Source: Molossus alvarezi (Eukaryota; Chordata; Mammalia; Chiroptera; Molossidae). From it: a DNA stretch of 64,000 nucleotides. The notes beneath the pieces are model-generated. The model was not told where the DNA came from. It saw only the letters and a list, made by a program, of their open reading frames with translations, and did not search any database. Shown here piece after piece: positions 21,485 to 33,301 of the stretch; the stretch's first letter is position 1; the number at the start of each line of letters is the position of its first letter. The position numbers were made by a program, and so were the translations under genes. Where the stretch lies: assembly GCA_037176705.1 (NCBI GenBank), contig CM073893.1, positions 19,158,074-19,222,073 on the forward strand, read 5' to 3'.

Positions 21485-21605
21485 CCCTGTGCACAACCAA
21501 TGTTTTCTGAGCATTTGTGATGTTTCAGACACTGTCTTAGAACTCCAGGCATAGAGGTAAAAAGAACACACATGGTCTCTGCTTTCGTAGAACTTAGTCG
21601 GGCTT
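21485..21605 (-). repeat. L2-like fragment
   Basis: GAGCATTTGTGATGTTTCAG and GGTCTCTGCTTTCGTAGAAC match the antisense L2 3' end. Confidence 0.55.
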
Positions 21606-21609
21606 AGTC

Positions 21610-22770
21610 TAGCTTACACCACGGGGGCTTGCCTTTTGGACCATGCTAGTTGGGTGCGAAGGGCCTCCCTCTCACTTGGTCCATGCAGAGAGCTGGCCCC
21701 GTGCCGCGGTTTCTCCACCTCTGCAGCAGCCTCTCTGTAGTTCATGTGTTGTTTCCTCTTAGTGGAGCACAGATGTGTTGGGCTTTGCTGTTCCTGCCCT
21801 TGTCCTGCCTCATTAGTTACTGGACAGCAGTCCTCTCTCACTGACGGGACATTAACCCGCCTGATCCTCAGACACCCTAACTGTTCAAGGCAACAGGCAG
21901 AAGCCCCTCAGAACGTTTGTGTCACTTGTCCCTTTTCTCACCACACTTTCCTCTCTGAGCTGCTGGAGTCTTGGCGAGCCCAGCCAGCCAAGGGGCCAAG
22001 TCTGGTTGGAGACTGAAGGCACCACAGGCAGCCCACAGGCTTATCGTTCTGCATGGGAACAGCCCCACCTGAATGCATTTTGCAAATTGTTCCATCCGAA
22101 TGCCCAGCAAGCTTAGTTTCCTGAAACAACTCCCAGGTTCTCATCTAGGACCTGCTATCTCTTGGTCTTTTGTGTGTCCGTGGTCCTGCTCTTTCACCCA
22201 GGGCTGGGCTGCCCGGAGGGCACAACATCCTGTAGGTGTCCAGTAAACAATTCTTCATCCTTGATCCCCTGGAGATGTCTGCAGGTGACAGCCAGCCTTC
22301 TGACTTTAGCCTGAAAACTACCCCTGCTCTCAGATACTATCTAAACCCCAAACAGGAATAAGGAATTTCTAAGCACAGACTGGACCTATGTTCTGAAAGG
22401 TCAAATTAATGATGGCCAGCCAGGCCTGAATTTCCAGACTACAGGTTTGGCCTAGTGACCTTAAATGACAAACAGAAAAGGGGATCTTTGGGTAACAGGG
22501 GGATGTATGGGTGTTCTTGGTTGGGGTGGGGGATTTTATGGTCATCATAGCTCATGCTCTCTCACTTGGGTTTGATCCATTTGCTGACTTTCGGGTGGCT
22601 TCTGAAGCTGGGAACTGGGAGCTCAGTTGGATGGCACTGGAAAGCTCCTGACAGGTGTTTGTGGCATGCAGATTGTGCCTCTGTCTAGTTCTGTTCCAAA
22701 TATCCCCTCCCTCTCCCAAGTCATGGCCTTTGCCAGTGGGATTAACCTTAAGCACATAAAAATGCTCCAT
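21610..22770. other. Low-copy, moderately GC-rich DNA, nothing recognised
   Basis: Short open frames on both strands are composition-driven. I see no protein motif, exon with clear splice signals, or young repeat. Confidence 0.5.
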
Positions 22771-22773
22771 CCT

Positions 22774-23017
22774 GCCCTGGCCGATTTTTCTCAGTGGTTA
22801 GAGCATCAGCCTGTGGTCCAGAGAAACCCGGGTTCGGTTCCCACTAAGGGCACATGCCTGGGTTTGTTTGTCCTGGGCCCTGGTTGGTGGTACGGGTGAC
22901 AGTCATTTGATGTGTCCCTTTCACGTCGATGTTTCTCTCTCTCTCTCTCTTCCTCTCTCTCTCTCTCCCACTCTATCTGAACAAAAAATGGAAAAATGTC
23001 CTCGGGTGAGGATAAAA
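22774..23017 (+). mobile_element. VES-type SINE with TSD
   Basis: The head starts GCCCTGGCCGATTTTTCTCA, with the B box CGGGTTCGGTTCCCAC, a CT-rich run and the tail GTCCTCGGGTGAGGAT plus A. AAAAATGCTCCATC occurs on both sides (about 22,758-22,771 and 23,018-23,031). Confidence 0.95.
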
Positions 23018-23031
23018 AAAAATGCTCCATC

Positions 23032-24015
23032 TCTGAAGTTTAGCACCTCATCATCCCCTGGTGCAGGGCTAGGAGGGAGAGTGGAGCTCCTGTAAATAGA
23101 TGAAAGAAATGTGTAGTCACTGTGGAGAATTTGGAAAATGCAAAAAGGAACTACAAAGAAAATGCCCATAATAATTGTATATAACATTGTGAAATGTTGC
23201 CTTTGACTTTTTTTTTCAGCCCACAAATACCTAAATAAAACTCTTAGTTTTGAATACTTAAAATAATTTCAATGTTATAAATACAAATAACCTAATGATG
23301 AACATGTTTGTTCCCAAATATTCCTCTGAATTATTTCATAGTGGTGCCTTTCTATATGACAGAATGAAAACACCCCAAGAGGAGGCGAGAGTGGCTGTCC
23401 TTCGGCAGGTTGGATGGAGGGACACCCTGGGCTGATGACAAAAGTCTCTGGGTTCATAGAGGTCAAGATCTTTTGTGCAGCTTCTTTCTCTGGTGTGCTT
23501 ATTATACTATTGCAGTTTCAGACTATCGTTGACCTTGTGGAATAAGAAATCATATACAAACCCATATGATTCACATTTCTACTCTTTTCACTTTAGCTTG
23601 ATTTTATCCAGCAGGTTGGCCAAAGCATTTGCTGCCCAGAATATTACTGTCTGTATTGACAAGTTCTATATGCAGCCCAACCCTTTTCTATCATAACTTG
23701 GGGAAGAGGGAAGCTAAAATTGACATTTCCCACACTTCTTTATAGTTAGGCTTCAGGATGTGGTTTACAGGCTGCTAATCAGATGTGTCCACGGTAGAAT
23801 AGAGTTTGGAAGTGAACCAGGAGGAAGAGGAGAGAGAAAAAAGAGAAGGAGGCATTCATTTTGCATTATGAATAAGGCTCAAGTTTTATCTGCCCACCTC
23901 TCCAACCCTGGTTCCTTTCCCACTCAACACTGGGGGGAACCACTGTTGTCAGATTGGTGTGTACCCTTCTATTCCCTTTTTGGTCCATTTTCCAAATATA
24001 CCTATACACATATAT
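23032..24015. other. Low-copy DNA, nothing recognised
   Basis: No convincing gene is seen. Short open frames at 23,475-23,696 and 23,760-24,047 lack motifs. Confidence 0.5.
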
Positions 24016-24019
24016 TCTA

Positions 24020-24565
24020 TTTTTCTTTTGTTTCTCCAACATTTTGAAGTAAAATTCACCTAACACAAAACTTACCCTCTTTACCATTTGTAAGTGTAGA
24101 ATTCAGTGGTATTAAATTAATTCCTAATGTTGTCGAGCCATCATCACCATCCATCGCTGGAACTGTTTTCATCTTCACAAACTGAAACTCTGCAGCTATT
24201 AAACAGTAACTTCCCCTCCCCCTCCTCATAGCCTCTGGCAACTACTGTTCTACTTTCTGTCTCTATGAATTTGACTACTCTAGGTAGCTCATATAAATGG
24301 AATCATCCAGTATTTGTCTTTTTGTGACTGGCTTATTTCACTCAGCATAATGTCCTGAAGGTTCATCCACATTGTAACATGTGTCATAATTTCCTTTCTT
24401 TTGAAGGCTGAATATTATTCCACTGTATATATAGTTCACATTTTGTTTATCCATGCATTCATTGGTGAACATCTGGGTTACTTTCATGTTGTAGCTATCA
24501 TGAGTAATGATGTTATGAACACGGGTGTACAAGTATCTCTTCAAGATCCTACTTTCATGTTATCA
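24020..24565 (-). mobile_element. Ancient L1 3' fragment
   Basis: On the minus strand it reads as the end of an old L1 ORF2 (GAATATTATTCCACTG and TTCACTCAGCATAATGTCCT are antisense of the conserved C-terminal codons), followed by the 3'UTR (antisense GTGAAATTCACCTAACA-like block near 24,050). Confidence 0.8.
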
Positions 24566-25045
24566 GTTAACTGAGGCCTATCATACTTAGCAAGTGATGA
24601 TGAAGGATGGCTCTCATTGCTGCTACTACTAGACCTCTCTAAGCTCATCTCCAGATAGGGTTATTCTGCTACAGTCCTCGTGGGATAGAGGTCATTTTGT
24701 GATCACTGCAAGATGTGTATGCCATTGAAAGGTGCTAACATGCCCTGTGCTGCATTTCTAAACTGGCCCATTGTAATGTGGACTCCTAGCTCATGAACCC
24801 ACTTGATGCTTTCAGTATACTGAGTTTGGGCATGAGTACTGCTCAAATGTTTCCTGGAAAATAAAAAACAAAAACACTTCCCTGTGCACTTCAGCATACC
24901 TATACTTTTCAAAGGTTTTGCATAGAAGAAGCAACAATTAAGTTAATGTCTTCAGAATGTCTACTTTCAAATGAAGTGAATGTCACTCATTAGTATGTTC
25001 TATTTAAGGAAAGGGAACATATGGTTTAATTTTAAAAGAGGCTTT
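24566..25045. other. Low-copy DNA, nothing recognised
   Basis: No gene or young repeat is seen. Confidence 0.45.
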
Positions 25046-25049
25046 TAGA

Positions 25050-25190
25050 GTAACTCGGGCTATTATGGATTAAAGAGAGAATTCGATTGGAGTCAAAGAA
25101 GCCAAAGGTTGACTTCCATCTCTGCCCCTTATGAGCAGTGAAAAACTCTTAATATTTCTGAGCCTTAATATTCTCATATTTATATTTGTT
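25050..25190 (+). repeat. MIR-like fragment
   Basis: GAGTCAAAGAAGCCAAAGGTTG, CCATCTCTGCCCCTTATGAG and TTCTGAGCCTTAATATTCTC follow the MIR order in sense orientation. Confidence 0.5.
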
Positions 25191-25506
25191 ATAGTATAGT
25201 AAGAAACTAGGAACATTTCAGGGCAGGAACAATAGGGAAACTGAGACAGGAAAATTAAACAAAGCCATAAAGCTTTGCAGGCTGCTTGTAGCAGGGTCTT
25301 ATCTTAAGAACAAGTGGTTAAAACCTCTTCTCACAAAGAATGCAGGAGAGGAGAGGAATGGGAAGAGAAAGAAGAGGAGGAGGAATCCTAATTCAACTTC
25401 TCACTAACCAGAAACTACTTAGTGCAAATCATCCTGAAGCTGTTAAAACAGCTGGGAGGAAGGTGAAAGAAGAGTATAGTCTTATCTCATCCCGCTATAT
25501 ATATTT

Positions 25507-25724
25507 AATTTTATTTTTCTTTATTGATTTTTAGAGACAGAGGAAGAGAGAGGGAGAGAGAGATAGAAACATTGATGAGAGAGAACACTGATTGGCCGCT
25601 TCCTGCATGCCCCCAACTGGGGATCAGGCCCACAACCTGGGCATGTGCCCTGACCGGGAATCAAACTGGTGACACCTTGGTGCATGGGTCGATGCTCAAC
25701 CACTGATGCCCACACCCGTTGGGC
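25507..25724 (-). mobile_element. VES-related SINE (second head type) with TSD
   Basis: The minus-strand order is head, GTGTGGGCATCAGTGGTTGA, B-box region GTTTGATTCCCGGTCAGGGC, GGGGGCATGCAGGAAGCGGC, CT-rich part and poly(A). TCTCATCCCGCTAT (25485-25498) and TCTCATCCCACTAT (25725-25738) flank it. Confidence 0.93.
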
Positions 25725-26159
25725 TCTCATCCCACTATTTAAACAGAAAGCCAGCAGTCTCAGGATTTAATTGCCAAGTACTTTCTATAAATTGTGGGGA
25801 AGCCATAACAACAAAAAAAGAAAAGACCTTTAGAGTTAATCTATACCAGGATATCTAGTAGAAGAGTTTTTTAAAAAATCTATAGACAGGAGAGTACTTA
25901 AGGCAGAACCCCCCCACTCCACTGGCTCTTCAGATTAGCTGAGAGTCCATCTGTGCTTCATAAACCAGATGCATAGATTTGTTTGCCTTGTTTCCTTAAG
26001 AAATGTGCATGCTTTAATGTTTTAATAAAGTTGCTTTATCATAACACAACCAAGATCTCTCATGTTAATTCATTTACACGAGAAGGCAAGCATCGAGGTG
26101 GGGACAGCCCTCTCCTCTGGTGTCTGTGAGAGGTGCCTGCCACATATTCACTTCACCAG

Positions 26160-26245
26160 GTCGTTAAGAAAATTTAATGAGATAATGTGTGTAAGTGCTG
26201 GGCACATAGGACATTGTTAAGTAATGTTCATTCCTGTTCACACTT
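26160..26245 (+). repeat. MIR tail fragment
   Basis: TTAATGAGATAATGTGTGTA, GTGCTGGGCACATAGGACAT and TTAAGTAATGTTCATTCC match the sense MIR 3' half. Confidence 0.65.
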
Positions 26246-26269
26246 CTAGTCATTTACACATCCTTCTGC

Positions 26270-26600
26270 GTTCACCATCTGTTTATTGAGCACCAGCTAT
26301 GTGCCAGCAGGCATGTTATACAAGTGCTGTGGCTGTGGAGTATAGGGGTGCATCAGAGAGACAGTCCCACCTTCAGAGGGTTTTTAATCTGAAAGAGATG
26401 GACATGGCTATGTGAACTCAAGAAAATGGTAAGTATGATAATATTACGTCCTGAGTCTTCATCTCCCGGCAAAGGAAATGAGAGAGGCCTTTACAGAAGT
26501 GCTCTTGAGCTGCATCTTAAAGGATGAGTTCACCAGGCAGGTAAGAAAGGCCAGTATAAAAGTAAAGATAGAAAGAGCATGGAGCGTTGTAAAACTGATG
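26270..26600 (-). repeat. L2-like fragment
   Basis: TATTGAGCACCAGCTATGTG, CACCTTCAGAGGGTTTTTAA and GAGCTGCATCTTAAAGGATG follow the antisense L2 order. The 126-codon plus-strand open frame that runs into the next SINE is a by-product. Confidence 0.65.
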
Positions 26601-26629
26601 AACATTTCTCTTTCTTTTCTGGGACTCTT

Positions 26630-26882
26630 TTTTTTTTTTTTTTTTATCCTCACCCGAGGACATTTTTCCATTTTTTGTTCAGGTAGAGTAGGAGGGGGAG
26701 AGAGGAACAGAGAGAGAGAGAAACATCGACGTGAAGGGACACATCGAGTGGCTGCCACCCACACGACTGACCAGAGCCGGGGACAAACTGCAACCAAGGT
26801 ACATGCCCTTAGCGGGAACCGAACCCGGGTCTCTCGGGACCGCAGGCCGACGCTCTAACTGCTGAGCCAAACCGGCCAGGGC
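26630..26882 (-). mobile_element. VES-type SINE with short TSD
   Basis: Complete minus-strand SINE with A tail and CT-rich part. CTGGGACTCTT (26619-26629) and CTGGAACTCTT (26888-26898) are the likely TSDs, with five extra bases before the right copy. Confidence 0.93.
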
Positions 26883-26899
26883 GTGGCCTGGAACTCTTA

Positions 26900-27873
26900 C
26901 AGTCCCTCCTTTGGTTCATATCCATGTTTAAATATCTGGGCATTGTAATCCATAAATGAGCCTAGGCCTACAAGTCAACCTGGAAAATGCTTAGTTCATA
27001 CTTTTCTGTTACTCTTTCATGGGGATAATGCAACAGATCACCATGGTGGTGTCTGGTTGTAAATAGATTCTGCTTGTCCCTATTTTGATCATGAGAGTTT
27101 TTTTCTCCCTGGAATCATTTAATCTCATTTTCAAAAGTAGTGGTGGGTGGATACTGCTAATAATAACAACAAACGATAATGATTCTCCCAGCAAAATTGG
27201 AGAAAGTCACCCAGTGGGCAGACAAGTCTGTTCCTCCTTGTCCATTTAATAGAGAAAATTCCAGAGCATGAATCAATTTGTTATTAAAAGTGGCCATTCC
27301 CAGATATAGTTCTTCTGTCTCTATATGCTTTTATAAACCACAGGCATCTGCCAGCTGCTGCTGAGACAGAAATGTTTATATCCAGGCAGAGGGACAAAAA
27401 CACGGTAGAAAATGAGCAGCTTGAAAACAATAAGAAGAAATACTGGAAGAAAAAAATGCACAATCAACTTTTGCTGTGTATTTAAAAGAAATTCGAGTCC
27501 AGTGGTAGCTGAGATGACTCATTCTGTCCACAGAAGCACCAAGAGAAGTGAAGCAGAAGGGATGAACAAAAACAAGATTCTGTTTTACATAATTCTCATT
27601 TTCATGCAGAGACATTCAAACAGCTCATGAAATTAGCCAGCAATTTAACTACCTCATTATTTAGAGTGTCAAGCAAAGTGCACCAGATTTTTCTAGATGG
27701 GGATGATGACAACTAGTCAATAAGAAGACTGTCATGGGCCATAACCTACCATCTAGAGCACCAGGGAAGTGTCAAAGCCCATCAAAATGACTGGGAGAGT
27801 GATGTACGCAGATCTTTTGATTGCAACACAGATACATTCAAGTGACCTCAGAAAAGGCAGTCCAGGGAATTAT
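26900..27873. other. Low-copy DNA, nothing recognised
   Basis: AT-rich sequence with short open frames only (for example 27,376-27,615 minus). No gene family is recognised. Confidence 0.5.
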
Positions 27874-28048
27874 CAGTGATTCTCAAACTTGGCTACACAT
27901 TCACTTCACCTGGGGAGTTTTGAAACTATTGAAGTCTGGGTCTCACTCAGATACAGTCATTTATTCAGTCTGGAATGCAATTTGGGGATCAGAATTTTTT
28001 TAAACAGCCTGGATAATTCTAACATAAAAGAAAGGTTAAGAACCATTG
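27874..28048. mobile_element. MER5-like (hAT/Charlie) non-autonomous DNA transposon
   Basis: The left end CAGTGATTCTCAAACTTGGC and the right end GGTTAAGAACCATTG form the terminal inverted repeats. The interior has CACCTGGGGAGTTTTGAAAC and GGGGATCAGAATTTTTTTAA, as in MER5-type elements. It is old; a clean 8-bp duplication is not visible. Confidence 0.8.
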
Positions 28049-28049
28049 A

Positions 28050-28945
28050 TAGAAATATATAACAACTGGAACTGGAATCAAAAGATGACAGGAAGCAAAA
28101 CAATCAAGTCAATTGCATTGCAGTTTTAGGGAGCACTCGTCACAAGGTGTCCTGCGTGAATGGCGCCCCCTTGAGTACAACTCCATGGGCTCAATCCTGT
28201 GGCAATATTAAGAATGGATACCCTCCCCATCCCTTTAATTGGGTGACAAATAGATTGATACATCTTGAATGCTGTCTTTCATTATAGCTATGTTCCTAAT
28301 GACCCAAGTCTCTCGATTTCCCAATTTCAAATTCTTGATAGAGGGATTTAACATATCCAGGCTCATCTTTTTTTGAGACAGATAACAAAAATCACCTGCT
28401 TCTGACCAGCCTATGGATGAAGCACACTTGAGCCAGGTGACCACCTCAGACCATCATGACTGGGGAAACATGTGGTGCTGGCCATTAAGAGACAGAGCTC
28501 TGTGCATAGCATCTGACCTCAGGAAATGTAAGAAGGTGATGAGTTACATCTTAAATGAAATGAGTTTGGCAGAAGCTGACAGACTTTGTTAACCAGGGTT
28601 GAAGCTTGGGTGACCACAGAATTAATTTACCAGATAAGGACACTTGAGAGAGAAAAGGTGCTTATTAATAATAACACTGGGACAGTAGGTGTAGACTGGA
28701 GCAGTCTCAGGAAAAATGGCATGTATGGCCACCCTAGTTTGGCTTAACTTTTGATAGAAAAGGAGAAAAAAGGACCTAGGATATGGATATTAGAAGTAGT
28801 CATGTGTTATAGATATAGATGAAAGAACCACAGTGAAGAAGGGTCTGTGAAAAAATATATTTAGGTAGCTTCATAAGGTGGAAATTCATGGAGATGAGTG
28901 TCCCCTCATTCTGGCAGTTTTATATATGCAAATTGCTGACCTAAG
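28050..28945. other. Low-copy DNA, nothing recognised
   Basis: No gene, RNA or clear repeat is seen. Confidence 0.45.
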
Positions 28946-28994
28946 ACAGGTATATTCATTTCCTAGGGTTACCATAACAAATGATCACAGACTG

Positions 28995-29253
28995 GCCCTG
29001 GCAGGTTTTTCTCAGTGGTTAGAGCATCAGCCTACGGACCAAAGGATTATGGGTTTGATTCCTGGTCAAGGGCATGTAGCTGGATTGCTGGTTCAATCCC
29101 TGGCCCCTGGGAAAGTACGTACAGGAGGCAACCAATCAATATGTTTCTCTCACGTCTTTGTTTCTCTTCTTCTCTCTCTCCCTCCCTCCCCTCCACTCTC
29201 TGTAAAACTGGAAAAATATCCATGGGTGAGGATTAAAAAAATAAATAAATAAA
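28995..29253 (+). mobile_element. VES-type SINE inserted in the LTR
   Basis: The head GGCCCTGGCAGGTTTTTCTC, CT-rich part and tail CCATGGGTGAGGATT plus an A-rich end with AAAT units are present. ACAAATGATCACAGACT on the left and ACAAATTACCGCAAACT on the right are a diverged TSD. Confidence 0.88.
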
Positions 29254-29366
29254 ACAAATTACCGCAAACTAGATGGCTAAAAACAATAGATATTTATTGT
29301 CACAGTTCTGAGGGCTAAAAGTCTGAAATTAAAGTGTCCCAAGATTCTATTTAAGACTCTATGGGA

Positions 29367-29871
29367 CCCCCATGTTCGTAGCAGCACTATTTATAATAGC
29401 TAAGATCTGGAAACATCCCAAATGTCCATCAGTAAACGAATGGATAAAAAAGTTGTGGTACATATACACAATGGAGTACTATGCAGCTGTAAGAAAGAAA
29501 GATCTCTTATCCTTTGAGGTGACATGGAGGAACCTGGAAAGCATTATTCTAAGTGAAACAAGCCAAACAGAGAAAGACAAGTTTCATATGATCTCACTTA
29601 TTTGTGGAATATAATGAACATAACAGTCTGAGGAATGAGGTAGTCCCAGAGACGTGGAAGTGTGGTACAGACTGACAATCCCCAGAAGAGGGGGTGGTGA
29701 GGGAGAGATAAACCACAGAACTTATATGCATGGATGCATGAACAATGGACATGGACAACAAAGCTGAGGACAGGGCGGGGAGTTTGGGGAAGGGGGGATC
29801 AGTGGGGGGAAAAAGAGAAACATCTGTAACAAAAATAAATAAATACTTTTAAAAAATTTAAAACAAAAAAG
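29367..29871 (+). mobile_element. L1-F: 5'-truncated L1 3' end inserted in the LTR
   Basis: It contains the last 81 codons of ORF2 (29,372-29,614: MFVAALFIIAKIWKHPKCPS) and the 3'UTR with a G-rich block and an A-rich tail. AAGACTCTATGGGA flanks it perfectly at 29,353-29,366 and 29,872-29,885. It is a recent insertion with an open ORF2 tail. Confidence 0.95.
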
Positions 29872-30556
29872 AAGACTCTATGGGAGATTTTTTGTTGCCT
29901 CTTGCAACTTCTGGTGGCTCCAGGCATTCCCTGGCATCTGGATGCATAACTCCAACATTTGCTTCTGCCTCACATGGCCTTCCACTCTTTTCTTTCCATG
30001 TTTTACCTCTTTTGTCTCTTGTAAGGACACTTGTCATTGGATTTAGGGCCCACCCAGTTAATTTAGTATATCTCATTTTGAGATCCTAAATTAATTACAT
30101 CTACAAAGACCCTTTTTTGAAATGAGGCCACATTTACAGATTCCAGATTGACATATATTTGGGGAGCCACCGCTCAACCCACCATAGCAGGTAAGGACCT
30201 TAGAGCTAGTCATTTAGAACAGTATGGCCTAAAGAACAAGATGTATCCAAGAATTCACCTGTAGGTACTATATATTAGACTTTGTATGGCAAGTAGCAGA
30301 CAATCTATATGAAACTGACCTAAACAATAAAGTAAATTTATGAGTTTACAAAAAGTCAAGATATAGCTCTAGCTTCAGGTGAGGCTGAAATCAGCAGCTC
30401 AGTCATGATTCATTCCAAGCCTCCACTTTGCCCTCTATTGAGTTGCTTTGTCATAAAGCTGGTTTCACTTGTGATCCTACAATAGCAGCCTGTAACTCCT
30501 AGAGCTGCAACTATTCTTGTTGAAGATCTCCAGGGAAGAAGAGCCCCCTCCCCCCC

Positions 30557-30607
30557 TTTTTTAAATCCTCACCCGAGGGTATGTTTTTACTGGTTTTTAG
30601 AAAGAGA

Positions 30608-30662
<55 letters not shown>

Positions 30663-30801
30663 CATCTATTGGTTGCCTTCATATAGGTCCCAACCAGGGA
30701 TTAAACCCATAACCTAGGTATGTGCCTTGACCAGGAATCAAACCTGCAAACTTTTGGGGGTATGGGACAATACTCCAATCAACTGAGCCTCCAGGCCAGG
30801 G
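30557..30801 (-). mobile_element. VES-type SINE with long GA tract
   Basis: The minus-strand SINE has a (GA)n run at about 30,610-30,658, a diverged head, and the tail CTCACCCGAGGGTATG. GAGCCC(CC)TC sequences on both sides suggest a TSD. Confidence 0.88.
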
Positions 30802-31074
30802 TGAGCCCACTCTTTAATAATAAAAACTGAACACCGAAGTTAATTCATTTGGCTTCTCATTGGTCTTGACTTAAGGTGGTGGAATACTCTAATTGACTTA
30901 ATTTGATTGGGACTCACCCCTAGAGTTGGGGTGGGGTCAATCAAACCCAAAGTCTCACATAGCTGAGACTTAAGATACTGCTTAAAAGAAGAAAAATAAT
31001 GAGGATGCTGTAGACACAATCAGCATCACAGAACCACTACAGGTATCAAATAAAGAAAATGAGAAACTAATAAC

Positions 31075-31245
31075 TAAAAATAATATTTTCTGAGTGTACA
31101 TCATGCACCATGCACACACACGAACCATATCATGTGTTTGCAATAGCTGTAAGAGGTACTATAATTATTCCCATTTTACAGATCAGGAAGTGGAGGCAGG
31201 AGATGTTAAGTAGCTTACTCAAAATCACACAACTAGTAAATATGT
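31075..31245 (-). repeat. MIR fragment
   Basis: CCCATTTTACAGATCAGGAA, GTTAAGTAGCTTACTCAAAA and CACACAACTAGTAAATATG are a clear antisense MIR core. Confidence 0.85.
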
Positions 31246-31520
31246 TATTCTGAAGGCAATGAGGGCTGTCATGATCAAATTTATTTTAGAAATATCATTC
31301 TGGCAGTACCATGGAGGAAGGACAAGAGGGGCTTCTGGGAGGCCTCTGATAGGCAGCAATGGAGACCTAAACTAGGGAATGGACAGTGGGGAAGGGAAGA
31401 AATAACTGGTGTGAGAAAGGTCAAGGAAGTAGAATCAGTGAATTTAGTAAAAGCATGTGAAGAGATAATATAGGAGTCAATGATGAGCTCTAGTTCTCCA
31501 ACTTGAATTATTGAACTCAT
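31245..31520 (-). repeat. L2-like fragment
   Basis: CTGTCATGATCAAATTTATT and ATATCATTCTGGCAGTACCA match the antisense L2. Confidence 0.6.
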
Positions 31521-31539
31521 TCACTGCCATTAACTGAAA

Positions 31540-31640
31540 CTGTAATAATAGCTCACATTTATAGAGTGCTTACTTTATACCAACCACTTCACAAGGACTT
31601 GCTCATTTTATTTCACAATATCCTTAGATGCTACATGACA
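31540..31640 (-). repeat. MIR-like fragment
   Basis: TAGCTCACATTTATAGAGTG and TTTATACCAACCACTTCAC follow the antisense MIR 3' half. Confidence 0.6.
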
Positions 31641-31666
31641 AACAACCACAAAATATAGGTAGCACT

Positions 31667-31825
31667 GCCCTGGTCAGTTTTGCTCAGCAGTTAGAGCTTC
31701 GGCCTGCGGTCCAGAGAGACCCGGGTTCGGTTCCCACTAAGGGCACGGACCTCAGTTGCAGTTTGTCCCCGGCCCTGGTTGGGTCGTGTGGGTGGCAGCC
31801 ACTCAATGTGTTCCTTTCATGTTGA

Positions 31826-31879
<54 letters not shown>

Positions 31880-31940
31880 CCTCCCTCCCTCCCACTCTAT
31901 CTGAGCAAAAAATGGAAAAAATGTCCTCGGTGGGGATAAA
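31667..31940 (+). mobile_element. VES-type SINE with expanded TC tract
   Basis: Intact head GCCCTGGTCAGTTTTGCTCA, B box, a (TC)n expansion at 31,831-31,876, CTCC units, and the tail AATGTCCTCGGTGGGGATAA. A TA repeat (31,940-31,960) follows it directly. The TSD is obscured. Confidence 0.93.
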
Positions 31941-32179
31941 TATATATATATATATATATCACTCATCTATAAGCATTTATTTAGCAATATGTGTCTGTGA
32001 GTAGAGGACGGAGGTCAGCTTAGGCACAGCTGAAGAGGTTTGGCTCTGTCCCATATGTCTTTCATTCTTCTTTTGAAACCAACAAGTGGAAGAGACCTCC
32101 CTTACCAGGTAACAACACTTATTGTAAGATAGTGTGATATGGGCTTATGGATAGATATAAACCAATACAATTTTTTCCC

Positions 32180-32560
32180 AAAAGGAGTTGGTGAGGACAT
32201 AAGGAAATGGAAACTTTTTCATTATTATTGGCAGTATAAGTCAATACAACCACTTACAACTTGACAATGTCTAGTAAAATTAAAGATGCCTATAACATAT
32301 GACCCACCTCTACTTCTACAAGTCAGCTGAGTGAAAGAACTAGTCCTATTTATATCACTAGTTTAAAATCTCAAAACTAATATTATCGAGTGAAGAGTGC
32401 AGTTTACAGAAGGATCGGTGCAGTAGTATATCATTTCCATACTGTTAAAATAGTTTAAAATAAAACTAATTTTTTTATGGATCCATAAATATGTAGTCAA
32501 TATTTTAAAATATTGGGTATAATAAACATCAAAATTCAAGATAGTAGAAAAAGAAAAGTA
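32180..32560 (+). repeat. Possible ancient L1 C-terminal fragment
   Basis: GAGTTGGTGAGGACATAAGG, followed by AACTTTTTCATTATTATTGG and GTCAATACAACCAC, resembles the L1 ORF2 C-terminal coding region in sense orientation. Strongly diverged. Confidence 0.4.
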
Positions 32561-32757
32561 ATGTGACTATAGAGCTCCCCACCCCCACCTTTCCCAGGAA
32601 TCTTCAACCTTATCTGTAATTTGCTTCTTAAAAAATAATTAGGGAACAATATAGCAAAATGTTATCACATGACAAAGCTGGGAGTCATAGACCAGATGCT
32701 TGTTATATTACTCTCTCTACTTTAGTATGAGCAGTAAATTATTCACAATATATTTAC

Positions 32758-32892
32758 ATTGATTAGCTGCCTCCTGCATGCCCCTACTGGGGATTAGGCC
32801 CACAACCTGGGCATGTGCCCTGACTGGGAATCAAACCGGCAACCTCTTGGTGCATAGGTAAATGCTCAACCAGTGAGCCATACCAGCTGGGC
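32758..32892 (-). mobile_element. Partial VES-related SINE (second head type), tail missing
   Basis: The minus-strand head GCCCAGCTGGTATGGCTCAC to GGGGCATGCAGGAGGCAGCT is present, but the CT-rich part and A tail are absent. It is probably a decayed or deleted copy. Confidence 0.85.
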
Positions 32893-33301
32893 AAAAGGTA
32901 TTTAATTTGAGATGGCTAGATCATTGCAGTGGTTTTGTGCCCATGGACAGTACTGAATTTTTTAGATAGGACAAGGGTCTTAAAATCTGGGTGGTTCTTA
33001 CTAAATGCTATTTGTGTTAAATGCTAAATGTAGCATAGTAATTTACAGATACAACTCTAACATAATGAGCTTGACAGGTGCCCAAAGTGTAGCTAATTGA
33101 CATGCGATTAAACAAATAGTGTATGTAAGCAATGTGGATCCCATCTCCTCTACTTGCTGCAAGTAAATAATACCGTCGAGTGGTAACCATGGCTTGTTCT
33201 TGAATAGAACACTCCACGTAGTAAACCCCTTGAGTTCTGTCACAAATTGACATTGACACTAAAATGCTGCATCTCTGCAGTTTAAAACTGCATGCATTGA
33301 G

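Larger units (their letters stand above)
28946..30190 (+). mobile_element. Old LTR-like repeat broken by a SINE and an L1 end
   Basis: The pieces 28,946-28,993, 29,254-29,366 and 29,886-30,190 together follow a common mammalian LTR of the MaLR/ERVL kind: TTCCTAGGGTTACCATAACA, then GGCTAAAAACAATAGATATT, CACAGTTCTGAGGGCTAAAA, GTAAGGACACTTGTCATTGG, GATTTAGGGCCCACCCAGTT and GGGGAGCCACCGCTCAACCC. The exact family is not certain. No internal retroviral genes are seen. Confidence 0.65.

Noticed and set aside
22774..22870. tRNA genes in the SINE heads
   Set aside because: A and B boxes are present, but the heads do not fold into complete tRNAs with paired acceptor stems, and each is followed by the SINE body and poly(A). 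All such heads in the window are SINEs.
26478..26858. 126-codon plus-strand frame
   Set aside because: Its first part is antisense L2 and its second part is antisense SINE with a poly(Phe) run from the A tail.
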